Part shown: in pieces, positions 62,619 through 64,000 of the stretch | How positions within the stretch are numbered: position 1 is the first letter of the stretch | Layout: the number at the start of each line of letters is the position of its first letter | Assembly: GCA_963818775.1 (NCBI GenBank) | Contig: CAWFUF010000027.1 | Span: 55,344-119,343, forward strand | Length of the DNA stretch: 64,000 nucleotides | Direction: 5' to 3' | Origin: JAMXLO01 sp963818775 | Lineage (GTDB): Bacteria; Pseudomonadota; Alphaproteobacteria; Acetobacterales; Acetobacteraceae | The notes under the pieces: generated by a model | Told to the model about the DNA's origin: nothing | What the model saw: the letters and a program-made list of their open reading frames with translations, nothing else | Databases searched by the model: none | Program-made: the position numbers and the translations under genes

Positions 62619-63791
62619 ATGCTGCGAGGCTTGTCGGACTCGGAACAAATTCAAAAACTCCTCCGCAGAGAGAAAGCACTGGCATCGTTCGGAATCTTTG
62701 CCTTCCGGGAACCGGACTTGCAGGTGATACTTGAACGTGCTGCGCGGGTGTGCGCCGAGTGCCTCGATGTCCCCTTCAGCAAGATATGCCGATATCGCTC
62801 AGCCGAGAATGACCTTCTCGTTGTCGCCGGCCAAGGCTGGAAAGACGGTGTTGTAGGCTATGCTATTTCGGTAGCAGATCAGACGTCACCTCAAGGCCTG
62901 GCCTTCGAAACCGGCGAACCGCAGTTCTGTCCGAATATAGCTGAGGCAAACACCTACACTCTGCCAGCTTTCTACCCGGATCATCGCATCATCTCGACAG
63001 CCGACGTCTTGGTCGCGGCCGAGGCAGGACCTGCCTTCGGCGTTCTTGAGGTCGATAGTCAAGTAATAGATGCATTTGACGAAGATGACATTGGCTTTCT
63101 CACCTGCTTCGCCAACGTGCTCGCCGAGGCCGTCGCGACCGCCGACAGAGCGCAGGTTCTTCAACGAACCATTGCGCAAATGGCGAGCCTGATCCAGGAG
63201 AAGGAAACGCTCTCTCAGGAACTGAAACATCGCGTTCGCAATAGCCTTCACCTTGTTTACGGCCTACTGACGGCAGAGCTTGAAGTCGAACATGATAAGC
63301 CAAGTATCCTGGCCCTTAGGTCTATCGCCTTGAGAGTGATGGGTCTCGCAGAAGTCTTCGAACATCTTCTCGGCACGGGAATGAGCAGAGTCATAAACTT
63401 CGGCGATTACGTGAGCGCGCTCTGCTACAACCTCCCAGCACTTTATGATCAGGATCACATCAAACTTGTATGTGCCGTTGTGCCGGTGCAGCTTTCCCTC
63501 GACGTATCTACTTCTGTGGGTATCATCATAACAGAATTGGTTAACAACGCTTATCTGCACGCATTCCCAAATGACATTGGGGAAATCTCTGTAAAGCTGC
63601 AGGGCGACGCGGCGCGGATGGTGCTGACCATCAGTGACAATGGGGTTGGCTTCGTTGAGATAGAGACCCCAAGGCGGGGAATGAACCTTGTCAGACGCCT
63701 TGTGCAGCAGGTCAACGGCACCCTGACGCTTCGATCCGATCACGGCAGCACGTGGACAATGGAAGCGGACGGTCTGATGTCAGCCGCATAA
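62619..63791 (+). CDS. GAF-domain sensor histidine kinase (HWE/HisKA_2 type)
   Basis: 390 aa from Met 62619 (AAGGA 9 bases upstream, MLRGLSDSEQIQKLLRREKAL); 62499 is an in-frame alternative that would add 40 residues. A GAF domain covers about 20-170 (CLDVPFSKICRY, FGVLEVDS). The HisKA_2 phospho-acceptor His is in ELKHRVRNSLHLVYGLL (about 205-221), and the ATPase domain ends VVPVQLSLDVSTSVGIIITELVNNAYLHAFP...ISDNGVGF. No TM segments, so cytoplasmic. It likely phosphorylates the adjacent receiver. Confidence 0.9.
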   Translation: MLRGLSDSEQIQKLLRREKALASFGIFAFREPDLQVILERAARVCAECLDVPFSKICRYRSAENDLLVVAGQGWKDGVVGYAISVADQTSPQGLAFETGEPQFCPNIAEANTYTLPAFYPDHRIISTADVLVAAEAGPAFGVLEVDSQVIDAFDEDDIGFLTCFANVLAEAVATADRAQVLQRTIAQMASLIQEKETLSQELKHRVRNSLHLVYGLLTAELEVEHDKPSILALRSIALRVMGLAEVFEHLLGTGMSRVINFGDYVSALCYNLPALYDQDHIKLVCAVVPVQLSLDVSTSVGIIITELVNNAYLHAFPNDIGEISVKLQGDAARMVLTISDNGVGFVEIETPRRGMNLVRRLVQQVNGTLTLRSDHGSTWTMEADGLMSAA

Positions 63792-63858
63792 TTTCCAGCC
63801 GTCGCTCTACCTGCTCTCGGCGGCCACCTGCTACGGGCCCCGAGCTCCGCGACTAACG

Positions 63859-63887
63859 TTGACAGATATCTGTACTAACATTATATC
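63859..63887 (+). promoter_or_regulatory. Sigma-70 type promoter with overlapping palindrome
   Basis: TTGACA (63859-63864), 17 bp, TATATC (63882-63887). The perfect 12-bp palindrome ACAGATATCTGT (63862-63873) overlaps the -35 end, a typical repressor site. It is 7 bp ahead of the ATG at 63894, so the leader is very short. Confidence 0.65.
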
Positions 63888-63893
63888 GCTGCG

Positions 63894-64000
63894 ATGAACA
63901 CCACATCCCAGCCATCCAACCCCGCCCTCCAGCTCTGTCGGGACACCTACTATCAGGTCGTCCACACCCTCCGCGGCTCGCTCCCGCCACCGGTCACCGA
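63894..64000 (+). CDS. Start of a gene running past the window (unknown)
   Basis: ATG 63894 followed by NTTSQPSNPALQLCRDTYYQ and VVHTLRGSLPPPVT, open to the end. It resembles the N-terminus of short helical proteins common in Acetobacteraceae (own recollection, not checked). A good sigma-70 promoter lies directly upstream. Partial. Confidence 0.6.
   Translation, partial: MNTTSQPSNPALQLCRDTYYQVVHTLRGSLPPPVT

Overview
This is GC-rich chromosomal DNA from an alphaproteobacterium, most likely Rhodospirillales/Acetobacteraceae. The inference rests on base composition, on protein style (mreBCD-mrdA-rodA shape cluster, class II DAHP synthase, standalone CoxL-like molybdoenzyme, Mu-Ner-like regulator) and on dispersed GC-rich palindromes. 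I see no insertion sequence, no CRISPR array and no intact prophage. There is one tRNA, tRNA-Val(CAC).

Layout. 1-6.2 kb: rod-shape and peptidoglycan-elongation genes (rodA, mrdA, mreD, mreC, then mreB), with a small secreted-protein gene in opposite orientation between mreC and mreB. 6.3-12.1 kb: regulation, with a glycine-zipper lipoprotein, a divergent S24-repressor/Ner-like pair, three response regulators, a 3-hydroxyisobutyrate-dehydrogenase-type enzyme, a VOC protein and two perfect FNR/FixK boxes. 12.2-21.9 kb: accessory metabolism (MBL-fold hydrolase, MFS transporter, M20 peptidase, HCCA isomerase, GST, HU, CoxL-like oxidase). 21.9-26.8 kb: tRNA-Val, a DUF3108-type protein, gph, glmU, glmS. 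26.8-36.4 kb: one long minus-strand run, a five-gene peptide/nickel-type ABC importer followed by aroG, pncB, a small gene and a phzF-like gene. 36.4-42.9 kb: HicB-like protein, a 623-aa unknown protein, an ELM1-family protein, a PuuE-like deacetylase, a family 9 glycosyltransferase and an MFS exporter. 43-45 kb: a flavin-dependent luciferase-like monooxygenase behind a glutaredoxin-DinB gene whose first redox cysteine codon is an in-frame TGA. 45.2-53.4 kb: a duplicated and apparently undescribed module. 53.6-60 kb: acyl-CoA dehydrogenase, tmk, dac, rlpA, mltB-like, nitronate monooxygenase. 60-64 kb: lipoprotein, SnoaL-like protein, HAD phosphatase, a divergent response regulator/HWE-type kinase pair and the 5' end of one more gene.

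Two things stand out. First, two paralogous membrane regulators (winged helix - TM - TolB/FlgO-like - TPR - degenerate rhodanese, 750 and 730 aa) are each divergently transcribed from secreted-protein genes. The secreted partners include a homologous pair of about 180 aa and a monohaem cytochrome c, and the two divergent intergenic regions share sequence blocks. Second, the glutaredoxin-DinB gene carries UGA exactly at the first Cys of its CxxC motif, which is either selenocysteine or a point lesion/error.

A caution on quality: six otherwise well-conserved or signal-peptide-bearing genes (DUF3108, glmS, the ABC binding protein, two secreted proteins, mltB) are each broken by a single-base frame change, mostly in short homopolymers. 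Because glmS is normally essential, assembly or sequencing indels are the simplest explanation, so single-base claims here need read-level support.
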